The notes beneath the pieces were generated by a model. The model saw only the letters and a program-made list of their open reading frames with translations. It was not told the DNA's origin and did not search any database. This document shows positions 50,053-57,498 of a stretch of DNA of 64,000 nucleotides, one piece after another; the first letter of the stretch is position 1; every line of letters begins with the position of its first letter. Source of the DNA: Gemmatimonadota bacterium (GTDB lineage Bacteria; Latescibacterota; UBA2968); the NCBI GenBank assembly GCA_009838845.1, contig VXRD01000155.1, positions 23,046 through 87,045 on the forward strand. The letters are read 5' to 3'. A program made the translations under genes and the position numbers.

Positions 50053-51075
50053 TCATGGCGTCGGTGCGTCTTCTCGCAGCAAGCCCTCGGATTTTAGTTC
50101 GGCCCAGAGGTCTGAGGGTATGGGGTGCTGGTAGTTTTTGATGTTTGCATGGATGTATTCGGGTTTGAGGGCACCGGGGATGATGGCGGCGACGCTGGGG
50201 TGTGCGAGTGGGAACTGGATGGCTGCTGCCGGGAGCGGTACGTTGTGTGCGTTGCATATTGTTTCTATTTTTCGGGTTTTTTCAAGGATTTCCGAGGTTG
50301 CGGTGTCGTAGGCGTATAATGCGCCTTCCACTGGTCCTGTGGCGAGGATGCCGGAGGCGAATACAGAGCCGATGACGATGTCGGCGCCGTGTTCGGCGCA
50401 TTTTGGAAATTCTTCGTCCAATGGGTCCTGGTCGAGGAGGGTATAGGGCATGGCGACGATGAAGAAGTCGATATCGATCATGTCCAGGAATCGGGGGATG
50501 AGTCCCAGCATGTTGAGCCCCACGCCAATGCCTTTGATTTGTCCGCTTGAGCGCAGTTCGTCCAGGGCGCGCCAGCCGCTTGTGTAGATTTGGGCAAGGG
50601 TAGCGGTTACCATGTCTTCGGAGGTGTGAAAGAAGTAGTCGGGGTCGTGTATGAGGAGCAGATCTACGGCGTGTAAGCTCAGTCGCTGGAGGCTGTCTTC
50701 ATAAGATCGCATGATGCCGTCATAGCTGTAGTCAAAGGCGTATTCAAAGGGCAAGCCGCCGATCCACATGTCTTTGTCAAATGTTTTGAGGTCGCGGGTG
50801 GCTTTTAATACGCGTCCGACTTTGGTGGAGATGGCAAATTCTTGTCTGTTCTGTTGTCGCAGAAAATGTCCGAGGCGATGTTCGCTTTTACCATAGCCGT
50901 AAAAGGGGGCTGTGTCGAAGTACCGGATGCCCGCATCCCAGGCGGCTTGTAAGGTGTTTTGCGCCTGTGTTTCACTTACGAGTTCGAATAGATCACCTAT
51001 GGGTGCGCCACCCATGCCCATTTCGGTTACTTCGAGACCTGTTTGGCCAACGGTTCGCGTTTTGATTGTGTTCAT
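50053..51075 (-). CDS. Aldo/keto reductase
   Basis: 340 residues forming a TIM barrel. The catalytic Asp and Tyr are in Y-F-D-T-A-P-F-Y-G-Y-G-K-S-E, the lysine in S-T-K-V-G-R, and the histidine in L-L-L-I-H-D-P-D. NADPH-binding residues appear near the end in S-V-A-A-I-I-P-G. Similar proteins include D-threo-aldose 1-dehydrogenase and pyridoxal dehydrogenase, so a sugar aldehyde or hydroxyl is a likely substrate. Ribosome site AGGAGAAAT. It begins 18 nt after the sulfatase gene upstream, so the two form an operon for sulfated sugar processing. Confidence 0.92.
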   Translation of the reverse strand: MNTIKTRTVGQTGLEVTEMGMGGAPIGDLFELVSETQAQNTLQAAWDAGIRYFDTAPFYGYGKSEHRLGHFLRQQNRQEFAISTKVGRVLKATRDLKTFDKDMWIGGLPFEYAFDYSYDGIMRSYEDSLQRLSLHAVDLLLIHDPDYFFHTSEDMVTATLAQIYTSGWRALDELRSSGQIKGIGVGLNMLGLIPRFLDMIDIDFFIVAMPYTLLDQDPLDEEFPKCAEHGADIVIGSVFASGILATGPVEGALYAYDTATSEILEKTRKIETICNAHNVPLPAAAIQFPLAHPSVAAIIPGALKPEYIHANIKNYQHPIPSDLWAELKSEGLLREDAPTP

Positions 51076-51093
51076 GAGGTATTTCTCCTGATC

Positions 51094-52515
51094 TTATACT
51101 GTAGGTAGTGGCGCATCGTCGTCCGTTTCATGTTGCCAGAGGCGAATTTTTGCCGCCATTTTGCGTATGCGGTCTCTGTGTACGGGTTCGTCGAACAGGT
51201 TTGTGAGTTCATGGGGATCGCTGTTCAGGTCGAATAATTCGCATTGGTCGCCTGCGCATAGATTGAGTTTCCATCGGTCGGCTGTTACGATTGAACGCCA
51301 GGGGAGGGTGGCGATTAAGTTGATCTGCGGTGAGCCGAGGTTGCGATCTCCCAGTCCGTTCCACTGAATGAAGACTTCGTTATCGTCGAGTGTTTCTCTG
51401 CCTTCGAGGACGGGTACGCGGCTGGTTCCCTGCAGGTGTTCGGGCACGGGTTGTCCCATGAGGTCTAATAAGGTGGGGACGAGATCGATATGGCTGATGT
51501 TGCCAGGAATCATTCGGTGTTCGTGCCCGAGATGGGGTATCCGCATCATGAGGGGGACTTTGGCAGAGGGTTCGTAGAATGCGCGTTTTTCCCGCATGCC
51601 CTGGTCACCTGCCATTTCGCCGTGGTCAGAGCTGAATACGACTATGGTGTTGTCGGCGTGACCCGATTTTTCAAGGGCGTCCATCAGTCTGCCCAGTGCC
51701 CGATCTACGAGTGTGACGGTGCCGTAGTATTCGGCGCAGAATTTTCTCAGTTTTGCTTCTGCGGCGCGTTGTTCTTCAGGGGTTGCGTCGGGTTGTATAT
51801 TGCGTTCTGCCCTCAGTCTGTTAAATAGCGATGCGCCCTCAGGATAGCGCGTGAATGCGGGACCTACTGGCATTTTGTTGGGGTCGTGTATATGTTTCAT
51901 CGGTCCGGAGACGGGCGGGTGTGGTTCGGGGCAGTGGACCTGTAGCATGAAGGGTTTGTCGCGTTCTGCCATCAGAAAGCGGGCGGCTTCGTCACATAGA
52001 AATGATACCATGGAGAGGTGTTCGGGCAAGTCTGCGCGCAGTTGTCCAGAGAATACGCGGTGTCCGGCTTCTGTTGTTTTGTCTGGTTCGATTCCATTTT
52101 CCACCAGGAACTGGTGATACGGTGTGTCCGGGTGGTCGATGACCCAGGGCAATTCAAAGACGGGTAGCCATTCGTCAAATCCGTGTTGTCGCGTTGTTTC
52201 TTTACCCAGGTGCCATTTGCCGTAGTAGGCTTTGTGGTAATCGTCTGATGTCATTTCTGCGATGGATTTGATTGCCGGGTCGAGCAGGATGTTGTTTTTG
52301 ACCATTCTGGCGGAGTGTGGATATAGTCCCGTTACGAGGGTTGCGCGCGATGGCGTGCAGACGGGTTGCGCGCAATAGGGGTTTTCGAAGACAAAGCTTT
52401 CGTTGGCGAGGGCGTTCATGTTCGGCGTCTGGATCCAGTCGTTGCCATAGCACGCCATGGTGTCGGAGCGTTGTTGGTCGGTGATGAATAGCAGAATGTT
52501 GGGGTGACGTTGCAT
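51094..52515 (-). CDS. Sulfatase
   Basis: 473 residues, family S1. Metal site P-N-I-L-L-F-I-T-D-Q (Asp13, Gln14), a Gln in place of the second Asp as seen in several sulfatase subfamilies. The formylglycine motif is C-T-P-S-R-A-T-L-V-T-G with Cys53, and F-S-S-D-H-G-E-M is the later metal block. G-K-W-H-L-G is present. Start chosen at the ATG at 52515 behind AAAGGCAC; the 30 extra codons upstream are hydrophobic but lack a ribosome site. If they were used they would act as a signal anchor, so location is uncertain. It is followed after 18 nt by the aldo/keto reductase gene. Confidence 0.92.
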   Translation of the reverse strand: MQRHPNILLFITDQQRSDTMACYGNDWIQTPNMNALANESFVFENPYCAQPVCTPSRATLVTGLYPHSARMVKNNILLDPAIKSIAEMTSDDYHKAYYGKWHLGKETTRQHGFDEWLPVFELPWVIDHPDTPYHQFLVENGIEPDKTTEAGHRVFSGQLRADLPEHLSMVSFLCDEAARFLMAERDKPFMLQVHCPEPHPPVSGPMKHIHDPNKMPVGPAFTRYPEGASLFNRLRAERNIQPDATPEEQRAAEAKLRKFCAEYYGTVTLVDRALGRLMDALEKSGHADNTIVVFSSDHGEMAGDQGMREKRAFYEPSAKVPLMMRIPHLGHEHRMIPGNISHIDLVPTLLDLMGQPVPEHLQGTSRVPVLEGRETLDDNEVFIQWNGLGDRNLGSPQINLIATLPWRSIVTADRWKLNLCAGDQCELFDLNSDPHELTNLFDEPVHRDRIRKMAAKIRLWQHETDDDAPLPTV

Positions 52516-52625
52516 GTGTGCCTTTCTGTCTTGATGCTGAAGGGAGGCAGGAACAATCAAGGGGAAATATCTGTCAAATTGGGTGAAAAACAAGTTGAAA
52601 ATCACATTGCTAAGGAGGAGTTTCT

Positions 52626-53927
52626 ATGGTTGGTCGAATTGTTCGTATGGTTTGTGTTCTGGCTCTTGTTCCGCTGAGTGTTGATGCAGATAATTGGCCG
52701 CAGTGGCGCGGTCCGCAGCAAGATGGGGTGAGTACGGCTAAGAATTTGCCCGCGTCATGGAGTCTTGAAAAGAATATTATCTGGAAGGCCGAGTTGCCTT
52801 CGTGGAGCGGGAGTACGCCCGTTATCTGGGGTGATCGCATTTTTTTGACTTCGCCGTCGCCTGCACAAAGGCCAGAGGAGCAGGAACCGGGGGGACCGGA
52901 GATTTATATTTTGTGTTTGTCGAAGAAAGACGGTAGTGAACTCTGGCGGTATAAGTTGGATGAGGGCAATGTGCTGCGGCGCAAGCACAATAAGACTTCG
53001 CCGTCGCCTGTTACGGATGGGGCGCATGTGTGGGTGATTACGGGCAATGGGGTTGTGACGTGTCTGGATATGGATGGAAAGGCGGTCTGGTCGCGGGATC
53101 TCCAAGAGGATTACGGCAGATTTGGTCTGCTTTTCGGGTATGCGTCTTCGCCGATTCTGTACGATGGGAAGCTCATTCTTCAGGTGCTTCACGGGATGCG
53201 TACAGATGATCCTTCGTATGTTGTCGCGTTGGACGCCAGTAGTGGGAAAGAGGTCTGGCGGAAGGAGCGCCCGACAGATGCTATTCGAGAGTCGCCCGAT
53301 TCGTACACGACGCCCACGTTGTTGAATCGCGATGGCGAGACTCAGATTGTTATTACAGGTGGGGATTGTGTGACGGGGCACGATCCGGATACGGGGCGTG
53401 AGGTCTGGCGGGCAAATGGGTTGAATCCCGGTCGGAGGGGCAATTATCGGATTGTGGCGTCTCCCGTGGTGGTCGGGGATATGATTTATGCGCCGACCCG
53501 GCAGCGGCCCTTGCTGGCGTTGGCGGCTGGTGGCACGGGCGATGTTTCCGGCAATGTGGTGTGGAAGTGGGAGGGGGCTGCTGCGCCGGATGTGCCGACG
53601 CCGACGAGTGATGGGAAGTATTTTTATATGGTTGATGATCGCGGGCGGGCAATGTGTCTGGACGCAAAGACCGGGGCTGTGGTGTGGGGTCCTGAGCGGA
53701 CGACGCAGGGTATTGTGAGCGCGTCACCCCATCTGGCGGATGGAAAGTTGTTTTTGCTGAATGAATACGCTGTGACGACTGTTCTGGCCGCTGGTCCCAA
53801 ATATGAGGTTTTGGGTACGAATGAACTGGATGGTACGTACACGCTGTCATCGCCCGTGTCATCCGGGTCACAGCTTTTTATTCGGACGGCGACGCATTTG
53901 TATTGTATTGGGTATAGTGGGGAGTAA
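52626..53927 (+). CDS. Secreted PQQ-like beta-propeller protein
   Basis: 433 residues with a Sec signal peptide (M-V-C-V-L-A-L-V-P-L-S-V-D-A) and then the W-P-Q-W-R-G-P-x-x-D-G start typical of this group. Repeated blades have the W-x-Y/K and D-x-x-x-G-x-x-x-W pattern, for example V-A-L-D-A-S-S-G-K-E-V-W and G-H-D-P-D-T-G-R-E-V-W. There are no quinoprotein catalytic cysteines, so it is a BamB-type or structural propeller, not an alcohol dehydrogenase. Ribosome site AAGGAGGAG. It is monocistronic and followed by a terminator at 53949. Periplasmic or outer-membrane role inferred. Confidence 0.88.
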   Translation: MVGRIVRMVCVLALVPLSVDADNWPQWRGPQQDGVSTAKNLPASWSLEKNIIWKAELPSWSGSTPVIWGDRIFLTSPSPAQRPEEQEPGGPEIYILCLSKKDGSELWRYKLDEGNVLRRKHNKTSPSPVTDGAHVWVITGNGVVTCLDMDGKAVWSRDLQEDYGRFGLLFGYASSPILYDGKLILQVLHGMRTDDPSYVVALDASSGKEVWRKERPTDAIRESPDSYTTPTLLNRDGETQIVITGGDCVTGHDPDTGREVWRANGLNPGRRGNYRIVASPVVVGDMIYAPTRQRPLLALAAGGTGDVSGNVVWKWEGAAAPDVPTPTSDGKYFYMVDDRGRAMCLDAKTGAVVWGPERTTQGIVSASPHLADGKLFLLNEYAVTTVLAAGPKYEVLGTNELDGTYTLSSPVSSGSQLFIRTATHLYCIGYSGE

Positions 53928-53948
53928 ACGGAGTCTGTCCAAAAAGAG

Positions 53949-53983
53949 AACGCCCCAGCATCCGTTTTGCCGGGGCGTTTTTT
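53949..53983 (+). terminator. Rho-independent terminator
   Basis: AACGCCCC pairs with GGGGCGTT across a 15-nt loop, then a T-run. It ends the propeller gene and slightly precedes the deaminase start. Confidence 0.9.
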
Positions 53984-53999
53984 GCGCCGGGTATGTCCA

Positions 54000-54446
54000 A
54001 TGTCCAATTATTCACAAATTGAATTGGAAAGTTTTATGACCGCTGCACTCGTTGAGGGGAGAAAAGCGCTTCCCGAGTGTTTGCCCAATCCACCGGTTGG
54101 ATGTGTGCTGGTGCGAGAAGGCAAAATTATTGCCCGGGGATATACCAATCCGCCGGGACAATTTCACGCAGAGGCGATGGCACTGGCGCAAGTGGCGGGT
54201 TCACTGGAAGATGTTACGGCATTCGTCACTCTGGAGCCGTGTTCTTTTTATGGGCGCACACCTTCTTGTGCGCAAGCACTTGTTCAAAGAAAAATCCGAG
54301 ATGTCTTTGTCGCGCTCATCGATCCGCATCCCAAAAATCGCGGGCGCGGTATTCAAATTCTCAAAGATGCGGATATTCCCGTGCAGGTCGGTCTGTTAGA
54401 GGAAGAGGCTGAGAAAGACCTGGGTCATTATCTTTTCAAATGTTAA
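54000..54446 (+). CDS. RibD-type cytidine/deoxycytidylate-deaminase-fold protein
   Basis: 148 residues. P-N-P-P-V-G-C-V-L-V, H-A-E-A-M-A-L and T-L-E-P-C-S-F-Y-G-R-T-P-S-C form the zinc site (His, Cys, Cys) and the catalytic glutamate of the RibD deaminase domain. The G-R-T-P-S-C form is specific to riboflavin pathway deaminases. The reductase half that normally follows in RibD is missing, so this is a stand-alone deaminase. Start chosen at the ATG at 54000; a second ATG at 53993 is out of frame. Its ribosome site is poor. It overlaps the 5' flank of the esterase gene; the stop at 54446 is 20 nt before its ATG. Confidence 0.82.
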   Translation: MSNYSQIELESFMTAALVEGRKALPECLPNPPVGCVLVREGKIIARGYTNPPGQFHAEAMALAQVAGSLEDVTAFVTLEPCSFYGRTPSCAQALVQRKIRDVFVALIDPHPKNRGRGIQILKDADIPVQVGLLEEEAEKDLGHYLFKC

Positions 54447-54466
54447 TCATTCCCACAGGAGACACT

Positions 54467-55294
54467 ATGAACAACTGGATGGATATTTACGAAGAACGAA
54501 ACTACGGGGGTATGCCCTATCGCTTGCTCAGACCCATTGATATCGCAGACCATCCCGATAAAGCGTATCCTCTCATTTTCAGCTTGCACGGTGCGGGAGG
54601 TAAAGGTACGGATAATATCAAAAATCTGCGTCACTGGAACGAATCGCCACTGGCTGAAGAAACACATCGCCGCAAATATCCCTGCTTCGTACTTGCTCCT
54701 CAAACGCCTATGCGGTGGCTGATGCCCAATTCTATGCCCGAGGTCACACAGGAATATATCGACTCGCTCTCGGGTATCTGGCAGGCGCGCGTTAAGCGGT
54801 TGCTGGATCGGGGTGATGATCTCTCAGTGGGTGATTTGGGTAGAGCCTTTGATCTGTTGGATACGATATGCGATGAATTTCCCATTGATCAGGACCGCAT
54901 CTATGTGCTGGGGCATTCAATGGGTGGTTTTGGTACCTGGAACGCTATCTGCGCACAACCCAACCGCTTCGCCGCCGCGATGCCTTCTGCTGGCGGGTGC
55001 GAACCGTGGAATGACATCAGCCGCATTGCAGAAGTTCCCATCTGGACATTTCACGGCGATGCCGATGCAGTCGTGCCCGTTGATTTGACCCAGGATGCTT
55101 TTCGTCAGTTGAACGCGCTGAATGCCAATACCAAATATACGGAATTAAAAGACGTGGGACACAATGCGAGTGCCTACGGTTTTGCGTACACAGGCGATGA
55201 CCCGCAACGCGGATTTATCACGCACTTTGCCAGCGATCAGTGCGACAAAACCGAGAATGTATGGGACTGGTTATTTGCACAAAAGCGCGGGTGA
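54467..55294 (+). CDS. Alpha/beta hydrolase, esterase/dienelactone-hydrolase-like
   Basis: 275 residues. The fold marks are L-I-F-S-L-H-G-A-G-G (oxyanion region), G-H-S-M-G-G-F-G-T-W (serine nucleophile near residue 160), W-T-F-H-G-D-A-D-A-V-V-P (acid) and G-H-N-A-S-A (histidine). This fits carboxylesterases of the PHB-depolymerase-like group. Start chosen at the ATG at 54467 behind CAGGAGACAC; the earlier ATG at 54440 overlaps the deaminase. No signal peptide, so cytoplasmic. It is convergent with glgC, with two bases between the stop codons. Confidence 0.88.
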   Translation: MNNWMDIYEERNYGGMPYRLLRPIDIADHPDKAYPLIFSLHGAGGKGTDNIKNLRHWNESPLAEETHRRKYPCFVLAPQTPMRWLMPNSMPEVTQEYIDSLSGIWQARVKRLLDRGDDLSVGDLGRAFDLLDTICDEFPIDQDRIYVLGHSMGGFGTWNAICAQPNRFAAAMPSAGGCEPWNDISRIAEVPIWTFHGDADAVVPVDLTQDAFRQLNALNANTKYTELKDVGHNASAYGFAYTGDDPQRGFITHFASDQCDKTENVWDWLFAQKRG

Positions 55295-55296
55295 TC

Positions 55297-56562
55297 TTAA
55301 ATCACAGTACCTGAAGGAATGATGGCGTCTTTGGTGATGACGACGATGCCGTCGCGGATGGCGTAGGCGTCGCGTTCTGCTTCGCGGATGTTTTTTGCGT
55401 TTTGGATGGTGACGTTTTCCCCTATGCGCGCGTTTTTGTCGATGATTGCATTGTCGATTACGCATCCTGGACCGATGCCTACGTTTGGGATGCCTTTTTG
55501 TTTGTTGCGTTTTTTGTCTTCGGGGGTTTCGTAAAAGTCGGCGCCCATCATGACGGTGTTGGTGAGTTTGACGCGGGGACCAACGATGCTGCGGATGCCG
55601 ATGACGGCGTGTTCTATTTCTGCGTCTTGTATGTCGGAGCCGTCGCCGATTTTGCATTGTTTGAGGTGGCATCCATCCAGTTTGGTCGCGGCGAGGTAGC
55701 GCGGGCGGGTGTAGATGGGGGCGCCGGGTTGATAAAAGGTGAAGAGGGGCGCCGGGGTTGTGAGTGCGAGGTTGGCTTCGTAGAAGGCGCGGATGGTGCC
55801 GATGTCTTCCCAGTATCCTTCGAATCGGTGGGCATAGACGTTGTGGCTGTGAATGGCGGTGGGGATGATGTGTTTGCCAAAGTCGTCGCCGCTGCTTTCC
55901 GCGAGGAGTGTTCTCAGTTTTTCTTTTTCAAAGACGTAGATGCCCATGGAGGCCATGTACGCTTCGTCGGGGTTGCTGCCGGGTGCAGGATCGAGTTTGA
56001 GGTCGTCCAGTTCGGCGTCGGTTTGCGGTTTTTCTACGAAGTCGATGATGCGTCCGGTGTCATCTACTTTGAGGATGCCGAGGTCGGGCGCGATTTCTCG
56101 GGTGACGGGTTTGACGGCGATGGTGAGATCTGCGCCTTTTTCCCGGTGTTCGGCGATGAAGTCCCGGTAGTTCATGCGGTAGAGGTGGTCGCCAGAGAGG
56201 ATGAGATATTGATCTATCTGGTAGGACATGAAGTGGCGGAGTTGCTGACGAACCGCGTCGGCTGTGCCTTGATACCAGTCGAGGCGGTCTTCGGTTTGTT
56301 CGGCGGCGAGGATTTCGACAAAGCCGTTTGAAAAGGCGTCGAAGCGATAGGTTTGGGCGATGTGGCGGTTGAGAGAGGCGGAGTTGAATTGGGTGAGGGC
56401 GTAGATGCGTGTGAGGCCCGAGTGCAGGCAGTTGCTGATGGGTATGTCGATGAGGCGATATTTGCCGCCGATAGGGACGGCGGGTTTGGAGCGGTATTTG
56501 GTCAGTGGATAGAGGCGCGACCCCGCGCCACCGCCTAAGATGATGCCGATAACGGATTCCAC
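55297..56562 (-). CDS. glgC: Glucose-1-phosphate adenylyltransferase
   Basis: 421 residues. It makes ADP-glucose for glycogen synthesis. The nucleotidyltransferase start is L-G-G-G-A-G-S-R-L-Y-P-L-T. Next K-P-A-V-P-I-G-G-K-Y-R-L-I-D-I-P-I-S-N-C is the GlgC signature, then W-Y-Q-G-T-A-D-A and, near the middle, the G-S-N-P-D-E-A-Y-M-A-S-M-G-I-Y-V-F block. F-E-G-Y-W-E-D-I-G-T-I leads to a left-handed beta-helix of hexapeptide repeats at the C-terminus. Starts with GTG at 56562 behind AAGGAGG. No other glycogen genes are near. The cyanobacterial/plant-like ending I-P-S-G-T-V-I is typical of this clade. Confidence 0.95.
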   Translation of the reverse strand: MESVIGIILGGGAGSRLYPLTKYRSKPAVPIGGKYRLIDIPISNCLHSGLTRIYALTQFNSASLNRHIAQTYRFDAFSNGFVEILAAEQTEDRLDWYQGTADAVRQQLRHFMSYQIDQYLILSGDHLYRMNYRDFIAEHREKGADLTIAVKPVTREIAPDLGILKVDDTGRIIDFVEKPQTDAELDDLKLDPAPGSNPDEAYMASMGIYVFEKEKLRTLLAESSGDDFGKHIIPTAIHSHNVYAHRFEGYWEDIGTIRAFYEANLALTTPAPLFTFYQPGAPIYTRPRYLAATKLDGCHLKQCKIGDGSDIQDAEIEHAVIGIRSIVGPRVKLTNTVMMGADFYETPEDKKRNKQKGIPNVGIGPGCVIDNAIIDKNARIGENVTIQNAKNIREAERDAYAIRDGIVVITKDAIIPSGTVI

Positions 56563-56658
56563 GCAAAACCTCCTTGTGTTGTGAGGGGGTGTGATATAAT
56601 ATAAATATAGGAATGAAGGTCAAATTGGTCGATATGTTCAGTGAAAGGAGAAATGACT

Positions 56659-57462
56659 ATGGATCTCGAACTCGGTATTGCCGGATGGGTGCTCAGTGGT
56701 GAAATTTTGCGGGAGGAGTCGCTGACTTTGCTGGAGTTTCCCGAAGTGTGTGCCGCGCATGGCGTGGGGACGGTGGAGTTGTGTTCGCGGTTTTTTGCGT
56801 CTCAGGATGCGAGGTATTTGAATGAGCTTCGGAATCGGTTGGCGGACAATGGACTTTCGGTGCGCAATATTGCGGTGGATATGGGCAATATTGCAGGTGC
56901 TGATGAGGCTGTGCGGCGCACGGATCTGGAGGCGTTGAAGCAGTGGTTTTACACGGCGTCGGCTGTGGGTTCCGAGGCGATACGGATTAATACGGGGCAC
57001 GCGGATGACAATGGGGCGATGAGCCGGGTGATTGCGGGATATCGGGAGCTGGTGGCTGTGGGCGAGCAGGCGGGTGTGAAGCTGCTGGTGGAGAATCACG
57101 GGGGTGTGTCGTCTTCGTCTGAGAATTTGCAGCGGATTCTGGATGGGGTGGATTCCGCTTGGTTTGGCACGTGTCCAGATACGGCGAATTTTCCCGATGG
57201 CGACTGGGAGGCGGGGATGCGCGTGCTGGCTCCGCGTGCGTTTTCATGCCATGTGAAGGTGTTTAATTACAGCGATGACGGGGTGCAGGCGTGGGAGCGA
57301 GATGGCAAAGCTATGGGGTATGATTTGAAGACGTGTTTGGAAATTCTGAATGCGGCAGATTATGCCGGTCCGCTGTGTGTGGAGAAGGGCGCGTCGGATA
57401 CGACAGAGGCGAGTATCCGCGATACACTGAGTTATTTGAAGGATTTGCAGGCGACGGTCTAA
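56659..57462 (+). CDS. Sugar phosphate isomerase/epimerase (xylose isomerase-like TIM barrel)
   Basis: 267 residues. AP-endonuclease-2/xylose-isomerase-like barrel with V-E-L-C-S-R-F-F, I-R-I-N-T-G, V-E-N-H-G-G and C-P-D-T-A-N-F-P, which hold the usual metal-binding Glu, His and Asp residues, and C-V-E-K-G near the end. Such enzymes isomerise or epimerise keto-sugars or inosose. Start chosen at the ATG at 56659 because AAAGGAG is 8 nt away; an ATG six bases earlier is too near. It is the first gene on the plus strand after glgC and lies 36 nt before the GWxTD gene. The exact sugar is unknown. Confidence 0.88.
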   Translation: MDLELGIAGWVLSGEILREESLTLLEFPEVCAAHGVGTVELCSRFFASQDARYLNELRNRLADNGLSVRNIAVDMGNIAGADEAVRRTDLEALKQWFYTASAVGSEAIRINTGHADDNGAMSRVIAGYRELVAVGEQAGVKLLVENHGGVSSSSENLQRILDGVDSAWFGTCPDTANFPDGDWEAGMRVLAPRAFSCHVKVFNYSDDGVQAWERDGKAMGYDLKTCLEILNAADYAGPLCVEKGASDTTEASIRDTLSYLKDLQATV

Positions 57463-57498
57463 GAGCAGTTTTACAACTTGATCAATCGGGAGAACACC

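Noticed and set aside
53949..54000. Longer start for the deaminase at 53967
   Set aside because: That start lies inside the terminator stem-loop of the preceding gene.
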